Positions 25,250-34,745 of a stretch of DNA of 64,000 nucleotides are shown here, piece after piece. Positions within the stretch are counted from its first letter, which is position 1. The number at the start of each line of letters is the position of its first letter. The DNA is taken from NCBI GenBank assembly GCA_043757265.1, contig JAYUQP010000040.1, positions 62,001-126,000 on the forward strand. The letters are read 5' to 3'. Source of the stretch: JANPLN01 sp043757265. Lineage in GTDB: Bacteria > Bdellovibrionota > Bdellovibrionia > Bdellovibrionales > JAGQZY01. The notes beneath the pieces were generated by a model that did no database searches, was not told the DNA's origin, and saw only the letters and a list, made by a program, of their open reading frames with translations. The translations under genes and the position numbers were made by a program.

Positions 25250-26269
25250 ATGTACGTCATTGCATTTGCAGCTTCGTTCAGTTTTGTTTTGTCTCTCCTA
25301 TTGACGATTTATTATCGTCGAGTGGCGTTGAAATATGGAATCTTAGATGTTCCGAACGAACGAAGTTCGCACAAAATGCCAATTCCGCGAGGATCTGGGA
25401 TTACATTTTTTCTAAGTTTTAATTTAGTTCTCGCAGTTTTGGTGCAACAAGATATTTTAACCTTGAAGTACACATTCCCGGTGTTTTTAGGTGGGCCGGT
25501 TATTCTGCTCCTCGGTTACTGGGATGATATCAGTTCGATTCCTGCGGGCGTTCGTCTCACTGTGCATGTTCTTGTTTCGTTTTTTATTTTCATTCTCATC
25601 TCGTCAGGATTTTCGAAAGATGTAACCATTTCTTTTCTGCCGGCATGGCCGTGGTTAACCACCGCCTTTTGTATTTTGTTTATCGCTTGGTTTATAAATC
25701 TTTATAATTTTATGGACGGCTGCGACGGGTTAGCGACGAGTGTCGGTATGGTTGGGTCAGGCCTCATTTCTTTACTTTCGTATATTTCTGGACATGAAGA
25801 TCTCGCCGTGACCTATCTGATTTTGGCCTATTCCTTAGCAGGCTTTTTAGTCTTCAACTGGCATCCTGCAAAAGTTTTTATGGGTGATGCCGGTGCTTAT
25901 TTTTTAGGTTACGTTTTTGGCGCACTGGCTCTGGTCTCAAAAATGTACTACGACAGTTCGCTTTACATTCATCTCATCGTATTTGGTTTGATGATTGTGG
26001 ATGCCACCTGGACATTGCTTCGGCGAGCGCTGCGTGGAGAGCGAGTCTTCAACGCCCATCGCCAACATGGATTTCAGAAATTAATGCACCAAGGGTGGGG
26101 TCATGCTCGGGTCACGTCGCTGTATGTTTTGATTACGGTGTTGTGGTTGTTTCCCATGGCTGCTTTTTGCATGCGCTATCCGACTTTGAGTTTTGCATTT
26201 TTAGTGGCAGCCTACGTGCCGGTTTTTGGTTTTGTTTTGTACCTAAAAGCGGGTGAGGCTGAAATATGA
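25250..26269 (+). CDS. WecA/WbpL-like undecaprenyl-phosphate sugar-1-phosphate transferase
   Basis: A polytopic enzyme of 339 residues that starts glycan assembly by moving a sugar phosphate onto undecaprenyl phosphate at the inner membrane. It has about ten hydrophobic segments and the family's acidic motifs: GYWDDISSIPAGVRL, NLYNFMDGCDGLA and KVFMGDAGAYFLG, plus the cytosolic loop FNAHRQHGFQKL. PNERSSHKMPIPRGSG is the N-terminal signature. It begins at the base after the aminotransferase stop and overlaps metF by ATGA. Confidence 0.92.
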   Translation: MYVIAFAASFSFVLSLLLTIYYRRVALKYGILDVPNERSSHKMPIPRGSGITFFLSFNLVLAVLVQQDILTLKYTFPVFLGGPVILLLGYWDDISSIPAGVRLTVHVLVSFFIFILISSGFSKDVTISFLPAWPWLTTAFCILFIAWFINLYNFMDGCDGLATSVGMVGSGLISLLSYISGHEDLAVTYLILAYSLAGFLVFNWHPAKVFMGDAGAYFLGYVFGALALVSKMYYDSSLYIHLIVFGLMIVDATWTLLRRALRGERVFNAHRQHGFQKLMHQGWGHARVTSLYVLITVLWLFPMAAFCMRYPTLSFAFLVAAYVPVFGFVLYLKAGEAEI

Positions 26270-27192
26270 CATTAGGCTATACAATTGATAAAACTGTCAC
26301 CGAAGTTCTCAAAGCGAAGCCTTTTACTGTCTCAGCCGAAGTGGTACCGCCCAGAAATGGCGAAGATCAAACACACACTTTTACAAAACTAAAACGGATT
26401 ATCGATTCTGGAGTGGATTTTTTATCCGTTACCAAAGGGGCGGGTGGAAGCTTACGCGGAGGGAGTCTGCCTATTGCGCAAGCGATTAAAGAAAAGCTTA
26501 ATCGCCCTTGCATCGCCCATTTTACCTGTCGCGATTTGGTGCCGGAAGAGGTGGAGAATCTATTGATGGATCATCATTACTTTGGCATTCGAAATATCTT
26601 AGCACTTCGCGGCGATCCGCCCATGGGGCAGACCGATTGGAAACCCCGCGAGGGCGGGTACTCCTTCGCCTACGAGCTCGTTAACCACGTGATGAAAATG
26701 AACCGGGGCGAATTTTTAAAGCGCAAAGATTTTAATGTGGAAGCAGGCGAAAGGACGCAATTCTGCATCGGAGTTGCAGCCTACCCCGAGCATCCAAATC
26801 CAAAAGAACGACGAGAATTTATTAAGGCCAAGTTTGATGCCGGCGCCGAGTACGGAATTACGCAAATGCTTTTTGATCCCGAAAAATACGAACAATTTTT
26901 GAACGAAGTTCGTGCTATGGGATTTGCGCAACCGTTGTTGCCGGGTCTGAGAATTTTGAAATCAAAAAAACAAGCCAAAATCATGGAGCAGCGATTTCAG
27001 TGCTCGGTACCACCGTGGTACATGGACGAGCTCCCCGAAGACGGCCAAGAGGCGTCCATAGACAATATTTTGCAGCCCTTCTTCCGCCTTGTTGAGTCTT
27101 TAAAAGCGACGGGAGCCCACGGGGTGCACATGTTTGTACTTGCAGACACCGACATAAATTGTGAAGCTATCATGAAGCTCTGTAGCAACTAA
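26266..27192 (+). CDS. metF: 5,10-methylenetetrahydrofolate reductase family protein
   Basis: A TIM-barrel flavoenzyme of 308 residues making 5-methyl-THF for methionine synthesis. The signs are SAEVVPPRNG near the N-terminus with the catalytic glutamate position, LALRGDPPMG in the middle, and YGITQMLFDPEKY, the folate-binding segment, followed by PGLRIL. It overlaps the upstream glycan gene by four bases, an odd place for a one-carbon enzyme; the many SAM-dependent methyltransferases nearby offer one possible link. It lies four bases before the ManC frame region. Confidence 0.88.
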   Translation: MTLGYTIDKTVTEVLKAKPFTVSAEVVPPRNGEDQTHTFTKLKRIIDSGVDFLSVTKGAGGSLRGGSLPIAQAIKEKLNRPCIAHFTCRDLVPEEVENLLMDHHYFGIRNILALRGDPPMGQTDWKPREGGYSFAYELVNHVMKMNRGEFLKRKDFNVEAGERTQFCIGVAAYPEHPNPKERREFIKAKFDAGAEYGITQMLFDPEKYEQFLNEVRAMGFAQPLLPGLRILKSKKQAKIMEQRFQCSVPPWYMDELPEDGQEASIDNILQPFFRLVESLKATGAHGVHMFVLADTDINCEAIMKLCSN

Positions 27193-27216
27193 AGCTTGAG
27201 CTACCAAGGAGAAATA

Positions 27217-28611
27217 ATGATTCCAGTGATTCTTTCCGGTGGTTCAGGAAGTCGATTGTGGCCTGTCTCGCGCTCGTCTTACCCCAAGCAATTCTGCGAT
27301 ATATTCGATGAGCCTCTTTTAGAAAAAACACTCAAACGAGTGATGGCACTAGGCACACCTTACGTGATCACCGTAGAGGCGCTGCGCGTTCTCACTGATA
27401 AGTGCGTGGTCGATTTAGGAATGACAAGCGAGCAGGTGATTTACGAGCCGCTTGTAAAAAACACAGCTCCCGCGATCGCACTGATCTGTCAAAAAATGCT
27501 TTTAACAAAAAAAGAAAACGAAATTTTAGCGGTGTTCCCAGCTGATCATATCATTGCCGACGAAAAAGAGTTTTTGAAAGTGATTGAATTTGCAAAACAG
27601 TGTGCAGAAAAAAATCAAATTGTGACGGTTGGAATCCAGCCCGATTACGCGGCCACTGGATTTGGCTACATCGAGTGCGATGACGATGATTTTGCAAAAG
27701 ACGATCACCTCAAGGCAAAACAGGTTAAGGGGTTTCGCGAAAAACCAAATCTTGCCAACGCTGAAAAATTCTTGAGCGAAAAGAATTACGTTTGGAACGC
27801 AGGCATGTTTGTTTTCAAAGTTTCGACGATGATCGAAGCTTTCAAACTGCACATGCCCGAATTGTGGCTTATTGTTTCAACTTTGAAGAGCGACTTTTCT
27901 AATCTCAAAGCTGTGTATGAACAGGTTCCTTCCATCAGCATCGATTACGGTATTATGGAAAAAGTCAGTAACCAGGTGTGTATTCCCTGTCGTATGGGCT
28001 GGAGTGATTTAGGGTCTTGGGATGATTTTGCCAAGCTGTTTAAAGATAAGGCTACAGTGGGAGCTAGTGCTTCAGATGTTCATGAAGTGCACAGCAAAGA
28101 TAACTTTGTTTTTTCGCTCAAACAAAAGCTTGTGGGTTTAGTGGGCGTGAGCGACTTAATTGTGATCGATACGCCTGATGCATTGTTGATTTCGAAAAAA
28201 GGGTCATCCCAGGACATAAAAACTCTCGTAGAAGACCTCAACAAACAAAAAAATAAAAAGACCTCAGAGCATTCGTTTGATTTCCGCCCGTGGGGACAGT
28301 ACGAAATTCTTTCGGACACTTCGGATTACAAAATCAAGGTGATCAGAGTAAACCCAGGTGCACAGTTGTCCTATCAATCCCACGAACATCGCAGTGAACA
28401 CTGGGTGGTGATTGAGGGTGAGGGGGACGTAATAATTAACGAGCAAGCTTTGAGCGTATCGCCGGGAAGTTCCATCGTGATTCCCGAAAATTCTAAACAC
28501 CGAATCAAAAATACCAGTACCAAAATTCTTCGCTTTGTCGAGGTTCAGACAGGAGATTATTTTGGGGAGGACGATATTAAACGCTATCAGGATGACTATA
28601 AACGGGTCTAG
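27217..28611 (+). CDS. manC: bifunctional mannose-1-phosphate guanylyltransferase / mannose-6-phosphate isomerase
   Basis: The enzyme makes GDP-mannose. The N-terminal nucleotidyltransferase has LSGGSGSRLWPVSR and FREKPNLANA with NAGMFVF; the C-terminal cupin from about residue 350 has RPWGQYEIL, QLSYQSHEHRSEHWVV and the metal-binding histidines of type II phosphomannose isomerase. The start is the ATG at 27217 after AAGGAGAAATA; an in-frame upstream ATG at 27196 would add seven residues foreign to the family. Total 464 residues, the normal length. Confidence 0.92.
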   Translation: MIPVILSGGSGSRLWPVSRSSYPKQFCDIFDEPLLEKTLKRVMALGTPYVITVEALRVLTDKCVVDLGMTSEQVIYEPLVKNTAPAIALICQKMLLTKKENEILAVFPADHIIADEKEFLKVIEFAKQCAEKNQIVTVGIQPDYAATGFGYIECDDDDFAKDDHLKAKQVKGFREKPNLANAEKFLSEKNYVWNAGMFVFKVSTMIEAFKLHMPELWLIVSTLKSDFSNLKAVYEQVPSISIDYGIMEKVSNQVCIPCRMGWSDLGSWDDFAKLFKDKATVGASASDVHEVHSKDNFVFSLKQKLVGLVGVSDLIVIDTPDALLISKKGSSQDIKTLVEDLNKQKNKKTSEHSFDFRPWGQYEILSDTSDYKIKVIRVNPGAQLSYQSHEHRSEHWVVIEGEGDVIINEQALSVSPGSSIVIPENSKHRIKNTSTKILRFVEVQTGDYFGEDDIKRYQDDYKRV

Positions 28612-28775
28612 ATGAGGGCAAGATATCGGTCGATCGCTCCAGAATGCCGCGACATGGATTGCTGTGAACGATCGCACAAAAAGTCGTTTGACTTATAGAG
28701 GCAATATTATTTAATTAGGGCCTTCCGTTCTTTTACGACGCTATTTTGGAAGTAAAAACTCACAAAGGATTTTTC

Positions 28776-29486
28776 TTGGAAGCCATCAACGTTTCTGTTT
28801 TTCGTAAGATTAGAGCACCTTTTGATCGCTGGAAGGCCCAGCAAGCTCTCAAGAAGTTTCATTCTAAAAAACGTACAATTGCCGAAACGATAAATTACGC
28901 CATGAAGTTTCCATCTTCAGGATGTTTTAGAATTGATTCTATTCAGATCCAAAGCGAGTTTAGCGCATTAGTTGAGCAAGTAAAATCTGAGTCTCCTAAG
29001 GTAATACTCGAAATAGGAACAGCGCGAGGAGGAACACTGTTTGCTTGGTCTCAGCTTGCATCAGATCTAGTTTTAAGTTGCGATCTCAATGGCCCAGGAT
29101 ACAAAGAAGATCTTTATAAAAAACTCCCACCACCGGATTCCAACTGCAAAATAATTGCCTTACAAGGAAATTCCCATGATCCTCTCTTCAAAGCGTCTGT
29201 CAAAAAACATCTGAATGCACAGCTTGTGGATTTTCTCTTTTTAGATGGAGATCACACCGAAAGTGGAGTCGAACAAGACTTCAACGACTATATCGAATTT
29301 GTTCGCCCAGGCGGCTTAGTGGCTTTTCATGATATCGTCGAGAGGCAGCCTTATCCAACGAACCAAGTCTACTATTTTTGGTCCAGAATTAAAAATAACT
29401 ATAAGTTTACGGAATATATCGCCGAAGCTTCTCAATGTGGCTTCGGTATTGGAGTCCTTAAGGTTCCGGTGACGCCGAAGCACTAA
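28776..29486 (+). CDS. class I SAM-dependent methyltransferase (MT24/CmcI-like)
   Basis: A soluble methyltransferase of about 236 residues. ILEIGTARGGTLFAW is the SAM-binding glycine motif, and FLFLDGDHTESGVEQDFNDY with GGLVAFHDIV are typical of the cephalosporin-hydroxylase-like group found in polysaccharide clusters. TTG 28776 has AAAGGA six bases upstream; the frame is open to a TTG at 28746. The 164 bases before it contain a weak TTGACT-N17-TTAATT element. The substrate is likely a sugar but is unknown. Confidence 0.8.
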   Translation: MEAINVSVFRKIRAPFDRWKAQQALKKFHSKKRTIAETINYAMKFPSSGCFRIDSIQIQSEFSALVEQVKSESPKVILEIGTARGGTLFAWSQLASDLVLSCDLNGPGYKEDLYKKLPPPDSNCKIIALQGNSHDPLFKASVKKHLNAQLVDFLFLDGDHTESGVEQDFNDYIEFVRPGGLVAFHDIVERQPYPTNQVYYFWSRIKNNYKFTEYIAEASQCGFGIGVLKVPVTPKH

Positions 29487-29693
29487 TACGCAGTTCTCAT
29501 CTCCAATGGCGTCGCCAGCTATGATAGGATCATCATTCGGTCCAACTCCAATGCAAAGTAAAGATCTTTCTTAACGGGTCTTTCGCTCGCTCTGTTCTTC
29601 TGCTTTCTTGTCGGCCTGGTTGCGGTCATCTTGACGCCCGTTTTGAACGCTAAAAATTGCAGACATTCCATTTGAACTTGGCTATACAAAGAA

Positions 29694-31529
29694 ATGTTCA
29701 AAAACGCTTCGAAACTAATACAATTCATTCGACCCTTTAAGGGCGAAGTGATCTTTGTTTTTGTGTCCGGCTTTGTGTTGGGAATTGTTTCAACGTTTCC
29801 CACATTCTTGGCGGGAGTTCTTACCAATGCACTAGAAAAAAAGAGTTTAGCGAGTAAATTACCAATGTGGGCTTTAAATTGGCTTCATGGTCAATTTGGC
29901 GAAGAGCTTGTCTCACGTCTTGCTTTGGATCACAGATTTCAGCTACAGGTAATTGCCATTAGTTTTCCTGTGGTTTTTTTAATCCTAGGAGTCGTTCGGT
30001 ATGTAAATCACTATCGAGGGCGCTATGTAGCAGAAAAAATCAGCAATGAATTGCGTTATGAGCTATTGAATCGACTAGTCGCCTTAAACCATCAATTTTT
30101 TCTCAATTTGCAAGCGGGATCGGGAAGTCTTTTGAGTCGAACACTCAATGATACTCTTGTCATTCAGCAGGGTTTAAATCTTTACACAGATCTCATCCGT
30201 GAGCCATTCGTCGCTATTACAAGTTTAGCACTGATGTTGTATGTCGACTTCAAACTCACAGTGATTTGTTTGGTTTGTTCTCCCATCGTGATTTTTGTAA
30301 CCCAGACGGTGAGCCGTCGGCTGCGTAAACTTGCGGGTGAAAGCCAAGAGAATCTCGATATGTTGACAAAAATATTCAAAGAGTCAATCGACGGCATGCG
30401 TGTGATCCATGCGTACAACCTCGAAGACTACGTGCGAACAAGATTTCGCCAAAAGGTGAACCAATATAACAGTATTCGTAGAAAAGTCTCAAAACGCATG
30501 GAGGTTGCCAGTCCGATCAATGAGTTCGTGGTGTCGTTTGTGGTGGGTGGACTTTGTTGGTATGTCGGGAAGTTGATTCTCAAGGGTGAGTCGGATCTTT
30601 CTTCATTCATAACATTTATTTTTCTTGCAGCAAACTTACAAAATCCTTTTAAAAAAATTCAACAAGCTATCGTTGGTATCCAAAATACAGAAGTGAGCAT
30701 ACTAAGAGTGATGCAAGTTATCGAAAGTCAGGATGTGATTACAGAAAAACCGAAGCATCTGCTCAAAGAGTTTCCGCAAAATTGGAAGTTCATAGAATTT
30801 AGAAATGTTTCTTTCAACTATGGTGAAAAGAGCATTTTACAGAATATTAATTTAACGGTGCAGCGGGCGCAGACTATTGCTCTTGTTGGAGAGAGTGGTG
30901 GTGGAAAGTCTACGATGGTCAATCTGTTAGAGCGATTTTTTGACCCCACGGAAGGTTCTATTTTAATTGATGGCATTGATATCCGAGAGTTTTCGCTAAA
31001 ACGCCTTAGAGACGAAATCGCCTACGTTTCGCAAGATACGTTTATTTTTGACGAAACCATCGAAGAGAATATTCGGTTTAGCGATATGAGTAAATCCCAC
31101 GAAAAAATGAGAGAAGCGGCACAAAAGGCCAACGCTTTGCCATTTATCGAAGACAAACCCCTGGGCTTTAGTGCGCGCACGGGAGAGCGGGGTGCGCAAC
31201 TTTCTGGCGGCCAAAAACAACGCTTGAGCATCGCGCGGGCTCTTTTTAAGGACGCGCCTATTCTGATACTCGATGAGGCCACAAGTGCGTTAGACTCAGC
31301 GAGTGAAGCTGAAGTTCAAAAAGGTATATCGTCGTTGTTGATGAATCGAACGTCATTTGTTGTGGCGCATAGGCTTTCGACCATTCAATCTGCAGACCTG
31401 ATCGTTGTTCTTGAAAAGGGCAAGATTGTAGAAATGGGTCGCCATAGCGACTTGATAAAGATCGACAATTACTACGCCCGCTACTACAAGCTGCAAGAGA
31501 TCTCCAATCAGAGAAATCAACCTGGTTGA
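29694..31529 (+). CDS. ABC exporter, MsbA-like fused permease-ATPase
   Basis: A 611-residue half-transporter. The N-terminal domain has about six membrane segments. The ATPase has the Walker A GESGGGKST near residue 400, LSGGQKQR near 502, ILILDEATSALD and the H-loop VVAHRLSTIQ. It resembles MsbA-type lipid A-core or lipid-linked glycan flippases. No good Shine-Dalgarno precedes the ATG; TATACA ends five bases before it, so a near-leaderless mRNA is possible. It ends just before a dispersed repeat. Confidence 0.9.
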   Translation: MFKNASKLIQFIRPFKGEVIFVFVSGFVLGIVSTFPTFLAGVLTNALEKKSLASKLPMWALNWLHGQFGEELVSRLALDHRFQLQVIAISFPVVFLILGVVRYVNHYRGRYVAEKISNELRYELLNRLVALNHQFFLNLQAGSGSLLSRTLNDTLVIQQGLNLYTDLIREPFVAITSLALMLYVDFKLTVICLVCSPIVIFVTQTVSRRLRKLAGESQENLDMLTKIFKESIDGMRVIHAYNLEDYVRTRFRQKVNQYNSIRRKVSKRMEVASPINEFVVSFVVGGLCWYVGKLILKGESDLSSFITFIFLAANLQNPFKKIQQAIVGIQNTEVSILRVMQVIESQDVITEKPKHLLKEFPQNWKFIEFRNVSFNYGEKSILQNINLTVQRAQTIALVGESGGGKSTMVNLLERFFDPTEGSILIDGIDIREFSLKRLRDEIAYVSQDTFIFDETIEENIRFSDMSKSHEKMREAAQKANALPFIEDKPLGFSARTGERGAQLSGGQKQRLSIARALFKDAPILILDEATSALDSASEAEVQKGISSLLMNRTSFVVAHRLSTIQSADLIVVLEKGKIVEMGRHSDLIKIDNYYARYYKLQEISNQRNQPG

Positions 31530-31565
31530 CCCTACTCTCTAGCATTCCAGACTAAAACCAAAGTC

Positions 31566-31592
31566 GAGACCCTTCACTCCGCTCAGGATGAC
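31566..31592 (+). repeat. 27-base dispersed repeat, copy 3
   Basis: Begins GAGACCC and ends GCTCAGGATGAC, closely matching copies 1 and 2. It overlaps the 3' end of the minus-strand glycosyltransferase gene, whose TGA stop lies within the repeat. Confidence 0.7.
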
Positions 31593-32584
31593 GGTGGATT
31601 TTTCATCTGCCGTACGTGCTGTAATACAGTCTGAGCGCGCTGTACATCTGTGTGAAATGAGCGCAAGTGTTGTTGTCCTGCTTTTGCGATCGATTCGCGT
31701 TCGGATTCGTTTTTTAGATAGTAGCGACATAAATCTAGCAGATCCGAAAGATCATCTTTGCAGTGGATCACATGTTTGCCATTTTCGAAATCATTGGGGA
31801 ACTGGATTCCAGATTTTTGAGTGATCATAAGACTACCGACGGCTGGTGCTTCCCAATACCGCATGGTATCCCAGCCCCCGCCGCGAAAATTTAATACAAT
31901 CTTACAGCGTGCTAGTTCTTGGAGATAAAAGAGGCCTTTTCGTTTATAGTAGTGAAAGCGTTGATTGCGAACAGTGCCGTTTTTTTCGCAATCAAATTGA
32001 GTCTCGAGCAACTGCAGCGCTTGCGTACGGGTTGGGTAGCTTTCTACAGCCCAAAAGCTAACATCGTACTTTTTTTCATTTGGCAGGCGTTTTGGAAGGC
32101 GGTCCAAATTCATGCAAAATGGCAAAGGCAGGATCCGACTTTCAAAGGTGGCATCAGCAAAGTATTCGCGCTTAAAAATGAGATCAAACGGTCGTTTTTT
32201 TTCTGTTTCGGCAAACGAATAGGTCGACTTGTTGTGCTGGAGATCAGCTCCGACTTCCGGTTGGTCGCCGCCATCGATAAGTACCACAGGAGTGTCGGTC
32301 GGAATTTTGTGCATAATTTGGTGGTAGGCATCGAATGCTAAATGTTTGCAGGAACCAACGATGACCAAGTCGACCTGTGATGGAATAGACGAGCACATGC
32401 GTTTCCAATTGTGCCAGCCACGATTCAATCCCAGATTGCGTGGGTATTTTTTATCTACAAAATGAAATCGTCTATTGAATGGGAAGTCGTAAACATTTTC
32501 CGCTCCGCAAGATTTAATAAGCCCCGAGTAAAGGAGGTCCTGCAAGTAGTCACTTTCGGAAGAATTTATGTATAAGACTTTCAT
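31583..32584 (-). CDS. CgeB-like glycosyltransferase (GT-B)
   Basis: A roughly 333-residue protein beginning MKVLYINSSESDYLQD. The C-terminal half has LNFRGGGWDTMRYWEAPAVGSLMI, the pattern of CgeB-type glycosyl transferases with a Glyco_trans_1_2 domain. The start is taken at ATG 32584; an in-frame ATG at 32620 would run into the divergent gene. The C-terminus NPPSS and the stop codon come from a dispersed repeat, so the original end may have been altered. Donor and acceptor are unknown. Confidence 0.75.
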   Translation of the reverse strand: MKVLYINSSESDYLQDLLYSGLIKSCGAENVYDFPFNRRFHFVDKKYPRNLGLNRGWHNWKRMCSSIPSQVDLVIVGSCKHLAFDAYHQIMHKIPTDTPVVLIDGGDQPEVGADLQHNKSTYSFAETEKKRPFDLIFKREYFADATFESRILPLPFCMNLDRLPKRLPNEKKYDVSFWAVESYPTRTQALQLLETQFDCEKNGTVRNQRFHYYKRKGLFYLQELARCKIVLNFRGGGWDTMRYWEAPAVGSLMITQKSGIQFPNDFENGKHVIHCKDDLSDLLDLCRYYLKNESERESIAKAGQQHLRSFHTDVQRAQTVLQHVRQMKNPPSS

Positions 32585-32682
32585 AAGGTGGCTAAGTATA
32601 TAGAATGGGATTTGGCCCATGGCAACATGCTCTGTGCTTGGTGATTGCTATCGCCCCCCTAATTTTATACAAATTTGGGATT

Positions 32683-33585
32683 ATGGAAATATTAGACTAC
32701 GAAGTTTATACCAACAAAAATGGATATTTAGCTGCCAATCCAGGGTTTGCACCAAAAATGTCCATCGTCGTGGCTTTTTACAACAGCGTGCGCTTTTTTG
32801 ATATTCAAATGGCCAGTCTCGAATGCCAGACATTTAAAAATTTCGAAGTGGTTATTTGTGATGATGGGTCACGGCCCGAAGTCGTTGCGCACGTAAGAAG
32901 TTACATGAAAAAGCATCGCCTATTGATGCATCACTTCTGGCACAAAGATGATGGCTGGAGAAAAGTGGAAATGCTTAATAAAGCCATCGCTAATTGTACG
33001 ACTGATTATCTTTTGATGGTGGATCAAGATTGTGTCTTGCACCCCGAGTTTGTTGGTGAGCATTTTGCGGCAAAGGCACCAAATACAGCGCTAGCAGGAC
33101 GCCGGGTGGAATTAACGCCGTGGCTTTCGAATTTCATTACTCCAGAGAGAGTTCGCAGTGGATATTTGAAGTGGAATTATGGCTGGATGATTTTCTTTTT
33201 GTTTTTTCAAAAAAATTCGCAGTGGCGCCGAGCAATTTATATAAAAAATAAATTTTTGCGTCGTAAACTCAATCAGAAAAGCCGCTCCATCTTGGGTTGT
33301 AATGTTTCTTACAACAAAGCTGATTTGGAAAAAATAAACGGTGTGGATATGAGTTTTTCCGAGTCATGTGGTGCCGAGGATTCAGACATCGACATCCGCC
33401 TGCGAAATGCCGGAGTGGAGATTCGCTCGCTTTGTTACGTGGCAGTTCAGTATCACCTCTACCATACGATTCGCAAGGTTGATGGAGACTTGCCGGAGGT
33501 TTTTGCCCGGCACAAACGAGACCGCATCGTAAAAACTACCAAGGGATTAAATTTGATCCAACCTGTGTCTTGGAAAAATTTATGA
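32683..33585 (+). CDS. family 2 glycosyltransferase
   Basis: An inverting GT-A enzyme of about 300 residues. MSIVVAFYNSVRFFDIQMAS, VVICDDGS, the acidic MVDQDC (DxD-type) and SESCGAEDSDIDIRLRNAG (ED acceptor motif) are clear. Two starts are possible: 32605 adds a hydrophobic 26-residue leader, whereas 32683 leaves about 100 bases for divergent promoters. The latter is preferred without a strong ribosome binding site in either case. It overlaps the next gene by ATGA. Confidence 0.85.
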   Translation: MEILDYEVYTNKNGYLAANPGFAPKMSIVVAFYNSVRFFDIQMASLECQTFKNFEVVICDDGSRPEVVAHVRSYMKKHRLLMHHFWHKDDGWRKVEMLNKAIANCTTDYLLMVDQDCVLHPEFVGEHFAAKAPNTALAGRRVELTPWLSNFITPERVRSGYLKWNYGWMIFFLFFQKNSQWRRAIYIKNKFLRRKLNQKSRSILGCNVSYNKADLEKINGVDMSFSESCGAEDSDIDIRLRNAGVEIRSLCYVAVQYHLYHTIRKVDGDLPEVFARHKRDRIVKTTKGLNLIQPVSWKNL

Positions 33586-34658
33586 AGACATCAGTTGCAG
33601 TAGTTTGCTTTTCAACAAACAAAGGTGGAATGGAGCTTAACTCCATAGGTCTTGCGCGGCTCTTGAAGCGGCAGCACGAGGTCACAGTTATTTGCCGCGC
33701 GGGAAGCTTTATTGAGACGGCTCAGAAAAGTTTGCAAAAAGAGGGCATCGATTTGGTGAGTATTCCTTTTTACGGAAATTTGAGCATTCGCTGTATTTGG
33801 CAGATGCGAAAAATTCTCAAATCTCAAAACATCAAAAACATCATTTTTTTTGGTGCTTCAGAACTAAAGTCTATTTCCTTAGCTACTATAGGGTTGCCCG
33901 TGCACATTTTAAATTTTCACGGGACAACGAAAAACCACAGTAAAAAAGATCCGCTGAACGCCTTGATCTATAAATGCGTTCGCTACCATATTGCGGTGAG
34001 CGAGCACATTAAAAAAAATGTGCTCAACATCATCCCCGGCTCCACGCTGGAGAATGTAAAAGTTGTATATCTGCCCTGCGATCATAGTTTTTCTTCAGCA
34101 AAAATATTAACCTCGCCGGTTCAAGTGGTTCATGTCGGAAGAATTGCTAAGGGCAAGGGCCATATGGATTGCTTGGACGTGATTGAAACTATCTCGCAAA
34201 GCATAGATGTGAGTTTGTGCTTTGTTGGTGGTGATGAAGACGGGACGGTTAGAGATCAGTTACAAAAGCAGATGAAGTGCAAACCAAATTTATCCAAAAT
34301 CGTCCACTTTGCTGGCTTTCAAAAAGAAGTGCAGACCTACCTGGCCACTGCGCAATTTTTGCTCTTCCCTTCGCGCGGCGAAGGGTTACCTAATACTTTG
34401 ATCGAAGCCTTTCGTGCAAAAGTATTACCTGTCACATACGACAATACTGTTTTTCCGGAGTTTCTTTCTTTGGGATTTGATTTCCCGCAAGTGGCTGATG
34501 GTGATGTTAATGCTCTAAAAGAAATCAGTTTATCAACATTTACAATGTCGCCCGAGCTTTACTCTCAAAAAGTAGAGAACAACTATAAACTTGCGGCAAA
34601 GTTCTTTTCCGGTGACAGTGTGCTCGCATCGTACAATCAGTTACTAGAGCCCAACTAA
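33582..34658 (+). CDS. family 4 glycosyltransferase
   Basis: A retaining GT-B enzyme of 358 residues. KGGMELNSIGLARLL in the N-terminal domain, HVGRIAKGKGHMD between domains, and FPSRGEGLPNTLIEAFRAK with the E-x7-E-type donor site are visible. ATG 33582 overlaps the stop of the preceding GT2 (ATGA); a TTG four codons upstream is less likely. It acts in the cytosol on the lipid-linked glycan, sugar unknown. Confidence 0.87.
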   Translation: MKTSVAVVCFSTNKGGMELNSIGLARLLKRQHEVTVICRAGSFIETAQKSLQKEGIDLVSIPFYGNLSIRCIWQMRKILKSQNIKNIIFFGASELKSISLATIGLPVHILNFHGTTKNHSKKDPLNALIYKCVRYHIAVSEHIKKNVLNIIPGSTLENVKVVYLPCDHSFSSAKILTSPVQVVHVGRIAKGKGHMDCLDVIETISQSIDVSLCFVGGDEDGTVRDQLQKQMKCKPNLSKIVHFAGFQKEVQTYLATAQFLLFPSRGEGLPNTLIEAFRAKVLPVTYDNTVFPEFLSLGFDFPQVADGDVNALKEISLSTFTMSPELYSQKVENNYKLAAKFFSGDSVLASYNQLLEPN

Positions 34659-34745
34659 GAGGTCGTTCGCGCCGGGTTCAAATACTTGCCTATCTGAGGG
34701 GCGACTTCGTAGGATGGGTTGAGACGCAGATTGGGAAAAATTGAG

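Noticed and set aside
31919..32341. 140-codon plus-strand frame opposite the CgeB-like gene
   Set aside because: The minus-strand frame has recognisable GT-B motifs; this one does not.
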